A DNA stretch of 64,000 bases from Diadema setosum (Eukaryota; Echinodermata; Echinoidea; Diadematoida; Diadematidae), in the NCBI RefSeq assembly GCF_964275005.1, contig NC_092686.1, positions 44,204,333 to 44,268,332 on the forward strand, in the 5' to 3' direction. This document shows, one piece after another, positions 24,796 to 38,200 of this stretch. A model generated the notes under the pieces. That model searched no databases, was not told the DNA's origin, and worked only from the letters and a program-made list of their open reading frames with translations. Made by a program: the position numbers and the translations under genes. Position 1 is the stretch's first letter; every line of letters starts with the position of its first letter.

Positions 24796-25488
24796 TCGTG
24801 TAAAGTTACATGCTTCCTGCAGAAAGTAAATTACCTGCTGGGTTTTATTGCCATCCATTATTCTGTATGCTGAATATCACCACACTTGACTTGATTTCTG
24901 TATAGAGAAGATTGCACTACCCATATCAGAGCAAAGCTGGCTGAATTGCTTTAAAAAAACACCTGTTTGGTTGGTAATATTCTATTAAAAAACACACATA
25001 ATTGCACATACAATTATTCGTAATTATTGACACTTTCTTGAGAGTTGATGCCATCAAATTCAAACTACTGCACTGTAACATGAATGAATTGTTTTATGTA
25101 ACGTGATGTGGTGTTTTTGCACTATTTTTAAATGCCTGAAATAATTTTCCCAGTGTAATGGGTGAACATTTGAAGTGAACAGCACAAGCTCTTCTCAGTG
25201 GGAAGAGAATATAACCTCTAATTCTAGACAACAGAACTCGTGCACAACTTAAAATACCAATTGATGTGGCATGCTGTTCTACAACAAAGGAGTTTACATT
25301 TAACCATCTGTGAAATGCTAAATGCGGAGTCATTATTTGTCCTCATTAGGTGCTATGCTTGTACCCTGCTGTGTGTAAGATAATCCTTGTGAGCCATCTG
25401 TGTAGAATCTCATGGAGAGCAGAGGGACCAGTGAAGCACAGAGAATGCTTTGATTGACCCTTTGTAAACTGCTTGATAGTCTTTTTAA

Positions 25489-26050
25489 CTCTTTGTGTGC
25501 AACGCCTCACTCAATCGACGGCTTGCCATCTTCGCATATTTTTCTCAAACACACAACTACGCAGAAACCGATCAATAAACTGCAATATGCCACAGTGCAG
25601 GTACATTTGAAAGGTCATGTGCGATTCCATTCCTAAGACACAGAGCTCGCACTGCCAGGTGACTGAAAAGCAGTGTTCTGTGCAGATTTGTCCAGTAGAT
25701 TTTGATTGAGGTTGTGCCCTCAAGAAGTCACACCTCCCAGACATACTCATGAAAGTATGCATGACCAGAATACAATTTTGCAGTCTGTTTGGGGGGCTAT
25801 CTTTCTGAATACTGGCCATTTGCAAGAAAAATAGCTAGACCTACTTGTATAGCTTTGTCATAAAATTTACATCTCAACAAAGCTTGCAATTTTCTTTACA
25901 AATTTGCTGTATGTACTGCACTTCCAGCTTTATGTGTATCCATGAAAAGTTTAACGGCTTTGAGAAACAGAATGTTTTCTACAGTATTTGTGTGTTGCAG
26001 TCTCAAAATACTGTGGCGCACAGCGAATTTACACTGTGGCACACGAAGAG
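25489..26050. mobile_element. TTAA-flanked MITE, CTCTTTGTGTGC ends
   Basis: TTAA at 25485-25488 and 26051-26054; left CTCTTTGTGTGC, right GCACACGAAGAG. 562 bp, no transposase. TTAA flanks suggest piggyBac mobilisation, but it shares no end sequence with the 1249-2027 family. Confidence 0.65.
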
Positions 26051-26054
26051 TTAA

Positions 26055-27431
26055 GCTTTTTCCATAGACACCAGCATTATACTTGTAGATGTCTTGGATG
26101 CAGTCTGTAACAGGTTGCTAGTTGGTTAAATGCTTCACCAATCAACCCGACTCTCATGGACCCAAGTCAACCTTGGCAAAAGGTAATCAGCCATGGCAAA
26201 TCCAGATGGCATCCCGAATCAATATTGGACTTGACATTTATGCAGAACCATGTATGTGGTCCAAACAATACTTGACATCCATACACAAGGTTTCCCATTC
26301 TTTGTTTATGCCCTACACTTTTTAGCAGCAACATCAGGACTGAAAATATAATTACGAATGTGCATACATTCTGGGGATGGGGGAAAACAGATTGAAAAAG
26401 AGGGACTCCAGGCAATGATATTTTCAGTTAATAAGATTATTAGATAGAATGAGCAAAAGACTCTACATTGAAACATTCCACTACCCTCATTTGTTCACTT
26501 AAATAGTGAACCTCATTGGTGCACCATGGAACTTCATAGATACAAGTTCGAGATTTCAAGACTACAAGTACAGAAACTTGTCCCTTCAGGGAAGAAAATA
26601 TTTCTTGTCTAATGTTACCAAAGAATTACATAAATATATGCATTTATACATGATATTAAGGTACCTACAGTCCCAGTGATAAAGATGCACTATGAACAAT
26701 TTGTAGTTATTTAACCTACAACACATCTAGTTAATGATATACCTGTATACATGTCCAATGAAGATATAAACAGAATTCTCATGCTGAGCACAACATGCAT
26801 GATATAGCACAGATACAAATTGTTAATACATGTAATAGAACATCTGCTCGTTGCAATGACACAACAAATACACAAAAATATGAGTTGTCCGCTTGACTCT
26901 TGAGATGATCTATGCAAAATTTCATAGGCACTGAATGCGGCAAATATTGAAACAAAAAAGAAAGGTTGATCATATAACACGGCATGAGCTCAATTTCTAC
27001 TACTGGCAGTACCAAACAGTTCGTCGACAGAGAAAAGACGAAGTACTAAAAGTCTTTGAGGTGACAGATTTTCATTGCTCTGGCCATTCACATGCTTCTT
27101 GGAATGGCTTTGCATACATTTGCAACTGTTGTGCGTAGGTCGGGGTATTTCTGACAAGCCTCTGTTGGCTTTAAATTGTCAGAGACTAAACAGTTTTAGT
27201 ACATTGTTTACACACTGTTTACATACGTTCAGCCATTATCTATTCATGCAAATGGCAGGTTCAATTCATGCAAAGCTATGAACACCGAATTCTGCTGAAA
27301 TTAAGTCACTCATTTTTACCCTGTTTATACACTGATGAATAACTTCCCAATGAAATTTGATGCAAATCACATAAATGCAAGAAACAAATTAATCAGGGCA
27401 AGCATCAGGCGGGTTTTACGTCTGTCAAGAA
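26055..27431. other. Intergenic, unremarkable
   Basis: AT-rich intergenic DNA between the two ASB13-like genes. Nothing recognised. Confidence 0.4.
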
Positions 27432-27433
27432 TA

Positions 27434-29520
27434 CAGTGAAACCCCGTTATAACGAGGTCCGTGGGACCGGCGATATTACCTCGTTATAACCGGTACCTCG
27501 TTATATCCGTACGCATCAAAAACAAAGAAAAACATAGGCACGACATCATATACATGTACCCATCAATGATATTGAAGAACATCCTTTGCGTTGTTATTAC
27601 ACAACTATGGATCAATTCTATTGAGAGAATAAAGGGAAATTATTCGTGAATTAGACGACAAAGTAGGGGCTGAAATGAGTTAAATCTTTATTGTAATAAC
27701 CTTGTTTGTGAAGTTTTTCTAAGCACCAGCGCAAATAGAGTAACATACAGGCCTTGTTTATCGTAACTTGCGAGGTATTTTTACGCTGTTGGTGCCCAAC
27801 GGGAATGCGATGATTTCATGAATCATTTCGGCTGTAATCTTGTACAATGTATGATCGTTGCGCCCGAAGGGATTAAAAATGCGTTCTTTATTTTCTTCCG
27901 AAAATCTCTTCGCGTTTTGTACATCCGTTCTTGAAAAATATGCGACAGGACTAAATGTGGAAGGTTGTGATCCTTTTTACGCAAATCTGTACCTGGTAGA
28001 CCATTCTGAAAGAAAGAAAAATCTTCTCTTGTGAAATGCAGTGTTAAAATTGTGATAATGAACAAACCCAGACCTATTAAAACTAATAAATGCGTTTGTT
28101 TCTTTTTCTGATTTAGGTTAACATGCGTCATTCAACTTTTTTTTACGCTACTGTCATTTTGGCGAGATTGCGATGATTTCAGAGTAACATACATGCGTTG
28201 TTTACCGTTAACTTGCGAGGTATTTTACGCTGTTGGTGCCCAGCGGGAATTCGATAATTTCATGAATCATTAATTCGGCTGTAATTTTATACAATGTATG
28301 ATCGTTGCGCCCGAACGGATTTATAATGCGTTCTTTATTTTCTTCCGAAAATATCTTCGTGTTTTGTACATCGATTCCGTTCTTGAACTGTTAAATGCGT
28401 TTGTTCTATTTCCGAACACCGATTGTTAGCATGTGTCATTCTACTATCTTTTACGCTACTATCACCCGGCGAGATCGCGATGATTTCACTGATTATTTTG
28501 GCTTCAATCATACACACTCACATTTAAATTATCATTTGTTAAATGATAATGAACAAATCCAGATCTATTCAAACTAATAAATGCGTTTGTTTCTTTTGCT
28601 TAACACCGATTAAGTAGGTTAACATGCGTTATTCAACTATTTTTACGCTACCGTCACCCGGCGGGATCGCGATAATTTCAATAATTATTTTGGCTTTAAT
28701 CATACACACTCATATTCAAATTATCATTTGTTAAATGATAATGAAGAAATTCAGATCCTTTCAAACTAATAAATGCGTTTGCTTCTTTTTCTGAACACCG
28801 ATTAAGTAGGTTAACATGCGTTATTCAAACATTGTATTTTTTACGCTACTATCATCCGGCGGGATCGCGATGATTTCAATAATTATTTCGGCGTTAATCA
28901 TCCGCACTCATATTTGCTAACCAGCAAAAGAACTGGAAGTCGGAACTAAAAATGGAAAGGATATAATGATGAGATAAACACGCATTCCAATTGTCCATTT
29001 TTGGCCACAAGTGTCGCTACATGAAAAGTTTTTGAATGAGTTATCCTTCTTTTTTTTTTTCCTCGTTGCGCTGTGGTCTGACCTAACCACGCACGCGTAT
29101 CTCGCCAAAAAGAAAATCAAATGATTATCTTTAATAATTCAGTAGGAACATCGGAAGGCATTCCTGTGTCTTATCGCGTGGTTTAGAAGAAAATATGAAA
29201 GGAACGGTTCTCTGCAAAGCGAGAAAAAGACGTAGATAGCGTGAATTTGGTTTTCAATGTTTCGTTTGTTGCGTGTTTGAAAGCGACAATTTAGTCAAGA
29301 AATGGAACCTCGTTATATCCGATCAAATTGCTTATGTTTTTCTTTATCATGATGCGCCGAAATTGTCCTCGTTATAACCGGAATCTCGTTATAACCGAAC
29401 TCGTTATAACCGATTCGTTCTGCCATAGGTTTACACGCAAAAGAAAACGGGACCGACGCGATCACCTCGTTATAAGCGGTTCCTCGTTATAACCGAACTC
29501 GTTATAACGGGGTTTCACTG
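27434..29520. mobile_element. Pogo/Tigger-like non-autonomous element with internal minisatellite
   Basis: TA on both sides (27432-27433, 29521-29522) and inverted ends CAGTGAAACCCCGTTATAAC. CTCGTTATAAC is repeated several times inside each end (about 27470-27505 and 29365-29510), as in Tigger-type subterminal regions. About 2.1 kb. The middle is tandem: a unit with AATGCGTTTGTTTC and TTAACATGCGTTATTC recurs near 28085, 28390, 28576 and 28771 (about 195 bp), and a longer unit with TTGCGAGGTATTTT and CAATGTATGATCGTTGCGCC occurs at about 27770 and 28215. I found no transposase frame. Confidence 0.8.
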
Positions 29521-29859
29521 TAGTTCCATTCCAGAGAAATACATGAAAGAATTTATGCAGTACCAAGGAATTTATCCACCAGTTTTCATGTAACAACACC
29601 AGCATACTTGCCTGAGTTTTAACAGGTAGAGTTTTACATACAATGTACATGTAGTATCTATCTAAGCAGATATTCTCTCCCCTTCCTCCAAATACAAAAT
29701 TTGTGCGTTTGACAATACCATAACATGAAAATTGATGAGTGTTTTGTAACACCTGCGACATTTCTTTTTTTGTGCGAACAGCATGGCAGGAATGTTTATG
29801 CATTAGATACCTTCAAAAGAGATAGTGAACCTACGCTACGCTACGCTACAACAATACCA

Positions 29860-30225
29860 AGAAAATATAAAGAAAATTCTACAAAAATCCATTTTTCATG
29901 AAAATTACAAATTCCATCAACTTGATATTGACATATGTTAAGGGTAGCAATTATTCCCCCTGCTTTCTGAAAGCGGTTGGTCCATTGCTCTTTCATAATT
30001 CTAGAAAAGTGAATTTTTGTTGAATTTCCTTTATATTTTCTTTGTATTGTTGTCCACTCATACGTCATATTCTCTAGTAGTCTCCTCATCCAGCGGTTCC
30101 AACACCAAAACTTTAAAAAACTTAAAAAATCGATCGTCCAATTTTCCTCAAACTTTCACTGATGTGTTCTACAAATGTTGCTGCTTTCACTCAATCCACA
30201 TTGCTCTTTGGGTTTACATTCCCTT
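29860..30225. mobile_element. Partial copy of the AAAGGACAAGTTCACC MITE family
   Basis: Contains GTCCAATTTTCCTCAAACTT, then TCACTGATGTGTTCTAC and CTCCTCATCCAGCGGTTCC, all present in the copy at 23042-23596 in one orientation, and ends near CATTCCCTTTAAAG. The left end is not clear. Confidence 0.6.
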
Positions 30226-32209
30226 TAAAGATTGATCAGGCACTATGCACACACACACACTCTATATTCAAAAGACATAGGCATAGTGAAAGACTTGTGT
30301 GTTGGTATAAAGACAGTGTGCCTATCACAATGTGTTGACTCCTATCTTTTCCCCTTTGATAGCAGTTTACAGCTACATTTCATTTCTATCAAATCTATGT
30401 GCATAGCAGCTGCATCACCCAAGGTGCCATCGATTCAAGAGCAAAAGACATTTCTCCTTACACTAAACTCTGCCTACAATATACCCACATTAAGTTGGAA
30501 GATTGGTCACATGACACATAGTAATTGTTGTTGTTTTTTTTTAAACATATATTCACACCCTGTTGACTATTGAGTACTGCAGGTCATGCATAGAAGACAC
30601 GATCACTACAGGGAGACAAAATTCAGTCAGTTCCCTGTGGCATTTACAGCATACACATTTCGTCATATTCCTGATCCATTTTACTACACTGTACAGAAAG
30701 TCACTGAGAATGATAGTATTTCAAAAGCATCAACTGACCCAAGTCTTGAGGGTGAGAATGAGAGAGGAAATGTTCACCATCTTCAAACGCTGATTCTGGC
30801 TTCGCAAACCTGAATTGATGTACATGTACATAAATTGTCAGAAATCCTAACTAATCCACTGGAGAAAACATGACTCGGCTGCTTTTTTCCTAATTCTCTC
30901 CAAGAATGATTTGTATATCTCACTAGCACATGATTTTCCATGCAAGTGAGGCAGAATGCTGGCACAGATTTTGAGTTGCTTTAAAATAAGACTTGTCACA
31001 CACATGAAAGTATTGACGAACTGGAAGACAAAAAAAAAAAAAATAATAATAATCCACTGCCAGAGCCTTACCGTAAAAGTGGAAATTTTCATACATTTTG
31101 TGCGACACGAAACTCGCGCAAAAATAAAAACACAGAATTTACTTTTGTTTGTTGGATGTAATACTACTTTATGGTTTGATTCCACAGACTTAAAATCATG
31201 CAGAATACACTTTCATCTTCAATACTCGATAGAGTGTGAAAAATTATTCAGGCGAATATTTCGCATTATACAGTATATTATGTTGGAGCCTTTTTCAAAG
31301 ACCCTGATGCTGTTGTTAGTGCCAGCAATCACAGGCACATAGAGCCAAAGCTGAGCACATCATAGCGACGGCCTTTTTGAGACCTACAAATGTGAGTATC
31401 ATAGCAACAGGTACTCCATTTGTCCACAATGAATAATTCTGTCACTGCACAAGTCAGTTAGTCACTTCGACCAAAGGAGTTACTGGATTTGCCTATCCAC
31501 CCTTGGTGTAAAATTTTTACGCATCTAAGCTTCTTCAAAAGGAGCACTGCTGATTGATAATGATCTTCACTACCAAACAATACGAGCAAATGTCAAAGGC
31601 TTGTCTTAAGAAATGGGTCTCTGAAGGCACTATAGATAGGCTTGCCTCCCACTGGCTCACTTCTCTTGAATTTATTGCAGCCAGAGAGTCTTTAAAAATT
31701 GTATAAATGCTCTACAATCGGCAGAAAGACACGAGTTGGTACCATTGGCAAGTGTGTGGAGCTTCTACTGTACGCAGACAGCTTCCTCTAATGAGTAGTT
31801 TCCTGATTCTTTTTAAGGTGGAACATTCATTACTTTGTGTAACAGGAGAAAAAAAAAACATGGACGGGTTATCAAGGTGTAATTCATTGACAACTTTTTT
31901 CGTCAGCATACTCAAGTTGAATATTTATGCAAAATTAGCAGAGAAAAAACATAAAGTTTTACAGAGCTGAGCATGATCAATGGAAAAATACATTTTACCT
32001 CTTCATAACTGCAGAGTAGCAACTGTGCTATGGCACAGTAAACTGAATGTATGTTCACTTTGTGGCGGTTCTCTTGTAAAAGTCGTAAAGCAACTGGTAT
32101 CAGCCCAGTTTTGTGTTTCAAGGGCTGTCACAACAGCAGTCATTATCAGACACAGTCCCCTACGGCTCAGGGTAGTGTCACCCAGTGGCAAAGCCGAGTT
32201 GGTAGATAT
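30226..32209. other. Intergenic and 3' flank of copy B
   Basis: AT-rich DNA left of the copy B stop codon. A worn MITE-like pair of ends may lie at 31069-31273 (TACCGTAAAAGTGG and, inverted, TACTGTATAATGCG). No gene seen. Confidence 0.4.
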
Positions 32210-35200
32210 TCACAAACTGCCGTCTAAAGGGACTTTCTCCGTGTACATGATGTATTCTTGCAACGGCCGAGGAATTTCCAGCTGCTTGATATGGCTTTCT
32301 CGCACCGTCCGACCCAGACTGGCACGAATCTGATTCCTGCATAGGCTTGTCAAGCTCTCCGGATTGGCTGCACAGACAGTAAAGCACGCATACGAATTGG
32401 TATAGATATGACATTTTGCGACATGATATGTACATAGTCATTGAGATTAGACATACATTAGGTTACATATGTGTGCCAGTGAGACAAACAGCAGTGACTG
32501 AGTTATTTTCATCCAGCAAGGTTAAATCTTGACTCTGCCAAGTTTTCAAAATCAACTCTGAATAAAAATTATCATATACACACAACATTAAGTTTTGCTG
32601 TATCAGGAATCTCTCCCCCCCCCCCCCCCCCGACCCAAGCAATTCAAGGTGCTTATGATATCTACTCATTCCTTCCCTATGAGCCTTGAGCATACAGATG
32701 CAAATACTGTTTCTAGAGCCCATTCAGAGGGTGGTGTTGTTTGGGCCAATATCTTTCGAAAAAATAATCAAAACTGAAGCTACATGGCCAGTGCTTGAAG
32801 CAACTTCAGCAGATTTCTGAGCCGATAGAGAAAACTGAATAGATGAAATAGCACAAAAATTAATGGTGTCCAAGCCAAAATGAGCTTGAGCTTTTCACAT
32901 AGTACTTTGTCTTCTAAGGGTTACATGAAACCAACTAGTAAATCATGAAAACTTACTCATAAAGGTTTTGAGCAGATCGTGGGTGGTAGAGTCCCCTGGA
33001 GCCAGGTCAACAGGCTTCCTGCCCTGCTTGTCCCGGGCGTGGATGTCGGCCCCATTACACACCAGTAGCTGGACAAGGCCTTCACTGTTCACCTCAGCGG
33101 CCACATGCAGTGGGGTCTGAAGGTCCCTCCTCCGCACGCTCCTCACGTCTGCTCCTGTATCGACATCGACAAGAGAGATAGAGGGAATAGTGTAGTACAT
33201 GTATCAAATGTGCAACAGTGTGATGTGGAAGAATGCACAAAAATGGAAGACAGTCAAATGCAGTTTAATGCAAGACAGTCAAAGATCCCTCGTCCACGGC
33301 TGGATTTGACACATTGTCTTTTGTGTCATTTGAGCAGAATGTCTTGTGTAAAACATTCTTGTAAACAAGTCTAGCAGACAACTAACACAATGAAATGTAG
33401 ATATTTTGTTTTCATGATCAGAAATCAGCGAATACCCTTTGAGGCTTCATGGACTTGAATACTTGATTACGTCAGGATTCCAGTGAATGATGAAAAATAA
33501 ATAAACAATGTCAACTGTCGCTGTCTTTACAGGAGTGAAGTTGAATAACAGGAAAAGAGCAATTACATGATTAGTGAAAGCAGGCAGAAATGGACCTTCA
33601 CTGATTGGAAGGTTTGAAAGTATTTTCCATAGGCCAAGAAAAGATACAAATTACTGACTCTGCAATGAAATGAGCAAACTTCTTTTAGTTTCATAAAAAC
33701 ATAACTCTGTATACAAACACACTTTCACACACACACACAAAAAAAAAACACCCCACAGAACTATAGGCTTGGATTCAATACAGAAAACCATCTTTGCAGC
33801 AAAACTTTAAAATCCATCAAACAAGTGACATTGAAAATTTGATACTAGATTAGTCCGTTGCTTGAAGAAACCTTTTGAAGAAATTCTGCCATCCTAAGCA
33901 ATTTTGAGGAAACAGCCCTTTACAGAAATACAACCTGCAATTTGTCATAAAGACTACCACTGATAAGCTACTGTATAGAAGAAAGCAGAAATCATAAGAT
34001 TACCATCAAATTAAAGGTCAAAACTTGCGTGAGTTCAAGAGTGTTTTTAGTTCACATAGCTACTGCCCCTGATCCTCTTCCACTGACCTGAGGAAATCAA
34101 GAGTGAGGCACACTCGACGCTAGGCCCGCCACAAGCTGCGTGAAGCGGAGTACCGTAATAGGGATTTGTGCTGTCCAGACTTCCATCAGCTGCAAGCAGT
34201 AACTCCAGACACTCAGTGCGACCTGATGCACAATTGTTGGAAGTGGAAGTATGCATTCAGACGGCTTCTCCTTTACAAAAACAAAATACACTATACACAC
34301 CTGTTTATAACACAGTTAAGACATAATTGGTAGCACATAATTGGTAGCAAGTATCGGACGTCGCTGTGCCTCTCTCCCTCGGATAGATTTGGTCTCACTG
34401 CAATCCAGAAGGTATGCACCACGACATCACTTGATCACTTCCCATGCTCCATCAGAGCATATGTTCGTGCAAACTTTGATTTAGTTCTTTTATGTTTTTG
34501 TTTTTTCTTCCTTTTTGGCAGGGGGATGAAGAGAGATCATGACAACATAAATTTTGCAAGGAAAAACCAAACTTCAGGTCTGAGTTTCTTCAATTTGTCT
34601 CCCTCTACAAATTAAATTTGTTAAGATCGCAACTGCTGATCTGTAAATTAACAAACATGTCGAGAAAGGAACCAGTGAGACTCGAACCTGTCATCTACTG
34701 CTTTACAGGCAGTGACACTACCATCAGGCTGGCCCTGGTTGCTGACATGTTTTTCATTTTAATCAAATTTGTAAAGGGAGACAAAATGAAGAAACTCACA
34801 CCTGAACCTTCACCCCTCTGAATAATATCTTTCTTTCAAAAACCATACTGTCAATTGATTCTGCACATGATCTGTCACATCAATTCCTACCACCTTTCAG
34901 GCAATATTGTGAATATCATAAAAACTCATATTACCTATCAAAATGGCAAAATGATCCACTATTCAAATCAATTGCCCCTAGTGCTTTCCACTTTATTCCC
35001 TGTGTTGCACAGTGTATGTAATTCCACTGCTGTATTGTTGGCTTGTTCCTGGCACAGTGCCAAGTTGTGAATCCTGACTCAATGACCGATTAACAAAGAA
35101 AAGAAAATATGGAAGAAGTCTCACTTTCAGACTTGAATGCAAACATGCAAACTACATCCATTCTAGCACTTCACAAACATCACTTTTATCACTTTAATAC

Positions 35201-38200
35201 ATTATGTAGCTATGGTGTATGACATCGATATGCTGAGTGAATAAGGCTGCTGTGTTGCGGTCAAATGGAGAGCAGCCAATACAGTACAAGTTCCACTATG
35301 TAAACTTGTGAAAATTGTCTACAATCACTTCAGCACAGGCAATAACAAACTAAGCTACACTAAAGGCAACATGCTGTTGCATTCAGAGATCATGAGGACA
35401 GGGCATTTGTACAAGTTTTTGTTTTTGTTTTGTTTTGTTTTGTTCTGTTTTCATTAACATATGACAGGATGATATCAAGAATCCCGCTTGGTTTGTTGCC
35501 AATCTGTAAAGGAACAACCCAATGAATTGATATTTTCCTGTAGAGGGTAAATATTGCAAAGAGCATAACTTTTCTACTAAGGAATCAAAACATCCACAGG
35601 TAATAAGGTACAACAAGATGAATAGAGTTTGTCTGTTTGTTTGTTTGTTTGTTTGTTTTTACACTATGCATGGGCAACAGGTTATTAAATGGAAACTCCC
35701 ACAGGGGAAAAAACCCATTTCAGGAGAAAAGCCTCCACAATCTAGAGACACAAAGCATGTGCAGATGAAATTCATAGCCCTCTTTTCATTTCCAACCCTG
35801 TATGCCATACACCCGACTATCTCCATCCAGGGCATGCAATTATTCACCATAAAAAGAATTACCATAAAACTGCAGGCTGCTGCAGGCTACAGAGATTATA
35901 CTGGTACGTCCATACAAGTTCTAATCTCACTATATCTCTTCAGTGTACATAAATATGGTGCATTAAACTGCACAAACCATACACTTCAGGAGCATAATAT
36001 GCGGCAAGTCGGGATGTGTAAAAGAATTTTGCCAGAGGTTGGGATATATGTGTATGGTATGTAAAACAATTTTGCCCAAGGTCAAATTCACATCTAAGAA
36101 CAATGAGATGACGGATTGAGAAATAGAGCCCAGTATTTCAAGGAGAAAAGTTAACAATTTCTCACCTTGGAGATGATACATAGCAATTAAATGTGTTACA
36201 GAAGGCACCGCAGTGTTGGTGGTTGGTTTTTTTTTTCTTTTTTGCTAATGTTACTTTGCTTCTCTTAATTTCCCAAATGTCAATCAACTCTTAAAATTCA
36301 ACAACAATAATGAAACTATTTAAAAAAATAGATGGCACAAATATTAATCAGAAATGCTGACTGCTACATTATTTGCAGTATTTTGTACTGTTTTTCTTTG
36401 CCAAAAATACTAAAGGTTTTATGGAAACTACTGTTTTTCTGCAAATTGTATTACTACACATGTTTATTGAAGGTAAGGCAAAAATGTTGTTTTTCAACAA
36501 AAACAAAAAAACGTCTCTTTCATCCCTCAGAATGCTGTGATGCTTTTTACAAGGTCTGCATCCCTGATTAATAAGGTCACAAATCCTCCCAGACCTGTTT
36601 GGATGCTCGCAGCTCACCTGCTACTGCTACAGCGTGCACCGGGGATGAGCACGAGTCATCCTCAACGTTGACGTTTGCCCCCAGGTCCAGCAGCAACTTC
36701 ACGCAGTCCTTACTCCCAACACTACTAGCCAATGCCAGCGGTGTATTCCCATCCGTGCTCATGGCATTTATCTTGAATTGAGAGTCAAAGACAGCCAGAT
36801 TTAGAATCAGTTGCTTATAGGAACAAGACATCACATGTAAACATGCCATCTGAAAATTTGCATATCAGAGGCAGTAGCTGTAAATATCACACAACTGAGG
36901 TATGAGTTCCAAGGGTATCGCGAGCCATCGTATTACCGGTAGTGCCTCCATACTCTAATTCTGACCAAAGTATAGGTCACAGTTGCATGGTCAGTCCATT
37001 GCAATCCCTTTCAGTATCAGGATATTGATATTGCATAATCAATAATTGCAACCCGATTTGTTTTTTCCTTTATATCACTTCTTGATATGCCCAATTCTGT
37101 TTTGAAATGCTGTTGTCTTTTTATGCCTCCGCCACGAAGTGGTGCCGGAGGCATTATGTTTTCGGGTTGTCCGTCCGTCCGTCCTTCCGTCCGTCCGTCC
37201 GTCCTTCCGTCCGTCCGTCCGTCCGTCCGTCCGTCCGTCCGTCCTTCCGTCCGTCCGTAATGAATTTTGTGGACAAGGTAACTATCAAAACCTGTTGAGG
37301 TATCCTAATGAAACTTGGCATGTATGTGTATTAGGGGGTGAAGTTGTGCCTATCAACTTTTGGGTGCACATGCTCAAGGTCAAAGGTCAAAAGGTCAAGG
37401 TCAAATACATAAAATTTCACTATTTCCACCATATCTATTGAATGCCTGAAGATATTTTCTTGAAACTTAGTGTATACATGTATTACCCAATTAAGATTCT
37501 CTGGTGAAAGTTTGGGTCGTGAGGTCAAAGGTCAAAGGTCAAAAGGTCAGGGTCAAATACATAAAATTTCACTATTTCCACCATATCTATTGAATGCCTG
37601 AAGATATTTTCTTGAAACTTAGTGTATACATGTATTACCCAATTAAGATTCTCTGGTGAAAGTTTGGGTCATGAGGTCAAAGGTCAAAGGTCGAAAGGTC
37701 AAGTAAAAATATTAAAACTTCTTTTTTTTTCTCCATACCTTGGAAAATTGTTCAAGGTATCTTCATGGAACATAGTATATGCATATACTGACTGGAAGTG
37801 ATTATCTAGAGAATGTAGGGTTCATGGGTCAAAGGTCAGGGGTCAAAGGTCAAGTGCAACACTTCAAAATTTTACTATTTCCCTCCTATCATGCAATGCC
37901 TGCAGGGTTATTTTTTTACACTTGGTGTATGCATACATGTGTAACCTAATAGAAATTCTCTGGAAAGTTTTTTTTTCTTTTCTTTTTTTGCCTCAAAGGT
38001 CAAAAGGTCAAAGATCAAGTGAAAGTGCTGAACTAACTTTTTCCTCCATATCTCGGAAGTGGCTCAAGTTATCTTGAAACTTAGTACATATTATGCATGT
38101 TCTACCTGAAAGTGATTATCTTATGAATTTTAGGGTCAAGGGCCAGATGAAAATGGTAACAATTTACTATTCAATTCAGAAATTGCACTTTTTCTCCACA

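Noticed and set aside
34660-34745. tRNA-Tyr-like sequence on the minus strand
   Set aside because: The T-stem does not pair, and the sequence is embedded in a palindromic MITE, so it is treated as part of a mobile element and not as a working tRNA gene.
37139-37441. Open frames rich in VRPSVRPS and similar frames at 41982-42251, 48867-49109 and 51638-52000
   Set aside because: They are translations of the (GTCC)n microsatellite and conserved flanks of the composite repeat, occur in all four copies and in both orientations, and have no gene signals.
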